A DNA stretch of 64,000 bases from Phascolomyces articulosus (Eukaryota; Mucoromycota; Mucoromycetes; Mucorales; Lichtheimiaceae): positions 372,001-436,000 of the forward strand of contig JAIXMP010000029.1 of NCBI GenBank assembly GCA_025677815.1, read 5' to 3'. Both the position numbers and the translations under genes were made by a program. The notes beneath the pieces were generated by a model. It searched no databases. It saw only the letters and a list, made by a program, of their open reading frames with translations, and was not told the DNA's origin. Of the stretch, positions 63,745-64,000 are shown piece after piece. The stretch's first letter is position 1, and every line of letters starts with the position of its first letter.

Positions 63745-63840
63745 ATGATGGATCACCATGAATTATATACATCTACTTGGAATGCTTTAGGTGCTTTTGA
63801 TTATATTGCTGCAAACAAGTTTGCTACGCGTTTCTTACGA
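63745..63840 (+). CDS. First exon of an unrecognised gene, cut by the window edge
   Basis: Two adjacent ATGs (63745, 63748) open a 32-codon exon reading MMDHHELYTSTWNALGAFDY and IAANKFATRFLR, ending at a GTAAAT donor. An acceptor ATAG at 63996-63999 follows a pyrimidine-rich stretch, so the second exon probably begins at the last base of the window. Codon use and the splice sites are like those of the other genes, and a TATA box lies 33 bp upstream. The 32 residues are too few to name a family. Confidence 0.55.
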
Positions 63841-64000
63841 GTAAATTCTTCTTCTTCTTCTTTATTTCATTAATATATATGCATATATACGCGTCATTTA
63901 ATATTGCCAATGACGAATGGCCCATTCCATTGATAAAACAATAAGTTTTTTTTTTTTTTTAAAAAAAAAACTCTGACTCGGTTCTTTCTCCGGATATAGG

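Overview
This window is eukaryotic nuclear DNA from an early-diverging filamentous fungus, most likely a member of the Mucorales (Mucoromycota). The evidence is a very AT-rich sequence, genes split by many short GT-AG introns (about 40-160 bp), a CotH-type spore-coat/invasin-family gene, a CSL (CBF1/RBP-J-like) transcription factor of the kind found in early-diverging fungi, a U6 snRNA gene, and a fragment of a non-LTR retrotransposon. Exon-intron structures were rebuilt by hand from conserved protein blocks, donor/acceptor dinucleotides and reading-frame arithmetic; nothing was searched against a database.

Layout from left to right: first exon of a SAPS-family phosphatase regulator (minus, cut by the window edge); a U6 snRNA pseudogene (minus); a prolidase/Xaa-Pro peptidase (minus, 6 exons); a PLD6/Zucchini-like phospholipase D-family protein (minus, 4 exons); an Slt2-like MAP kinase (plus, 4 exons); a P-loop sulfotransferase-like protein (minus, 2 exons); a gene-poor block with structured repeats; two decayed genes of a C2H2 and unknown family (minus); an FAD-dependent aromatic monooxygenase (plus, 9 exons) facing an NmrA-like oxidoreductase (minus); a Sel1-repeat protein whose middle exons match the protein repeats (minus, 8 exons); a 54-residue CCHC zinc-knuckle protein (minus); the mitochondrial biotin-bearing subunit of methylcrotonyl-CoA carboxylase (minus, 9 exons); an apparently intact U6 snRNA gene (plus); an inverted repeat and a 5'-truncated LINE fragment; a CotH gene (plus, 5 exons); a C2H2 pseudogene with one in-frame stop (plus); a large Kelch-type membrane protein (plus, 8 exons); a CSL transcription factor (minus, 3 exons); and the first exon of an unrecognised gene (plus, cut by the right edge).

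The genes are mostly unrelated housekeeping, signalling and cell-surface functions, as expected for a fungal chromosome arm. Possible functional links are limited: the convergent monooxygenase/NmrA pair could act in one oxidative pathway, and the MAP kinase, Sel1 protein, CotH and Kelch membrane protein all have plausible cell-wall or surface roles without any linkage evidence. The 41.6-45.6 kb and 21.3-27.9 kb blocks are repeat-rich and hold most of the degenerate sequence. No previously undescribed system is clearly demonstrated. The most interesting leads are the repeat-modular exons of the Sel1 gene, the two U6 loci sharing an unusual 3' hairpin, two adjacent perfect hairpins next to a putative Sm-like site at 23.0 kb, and the decayed zinc-finger families.
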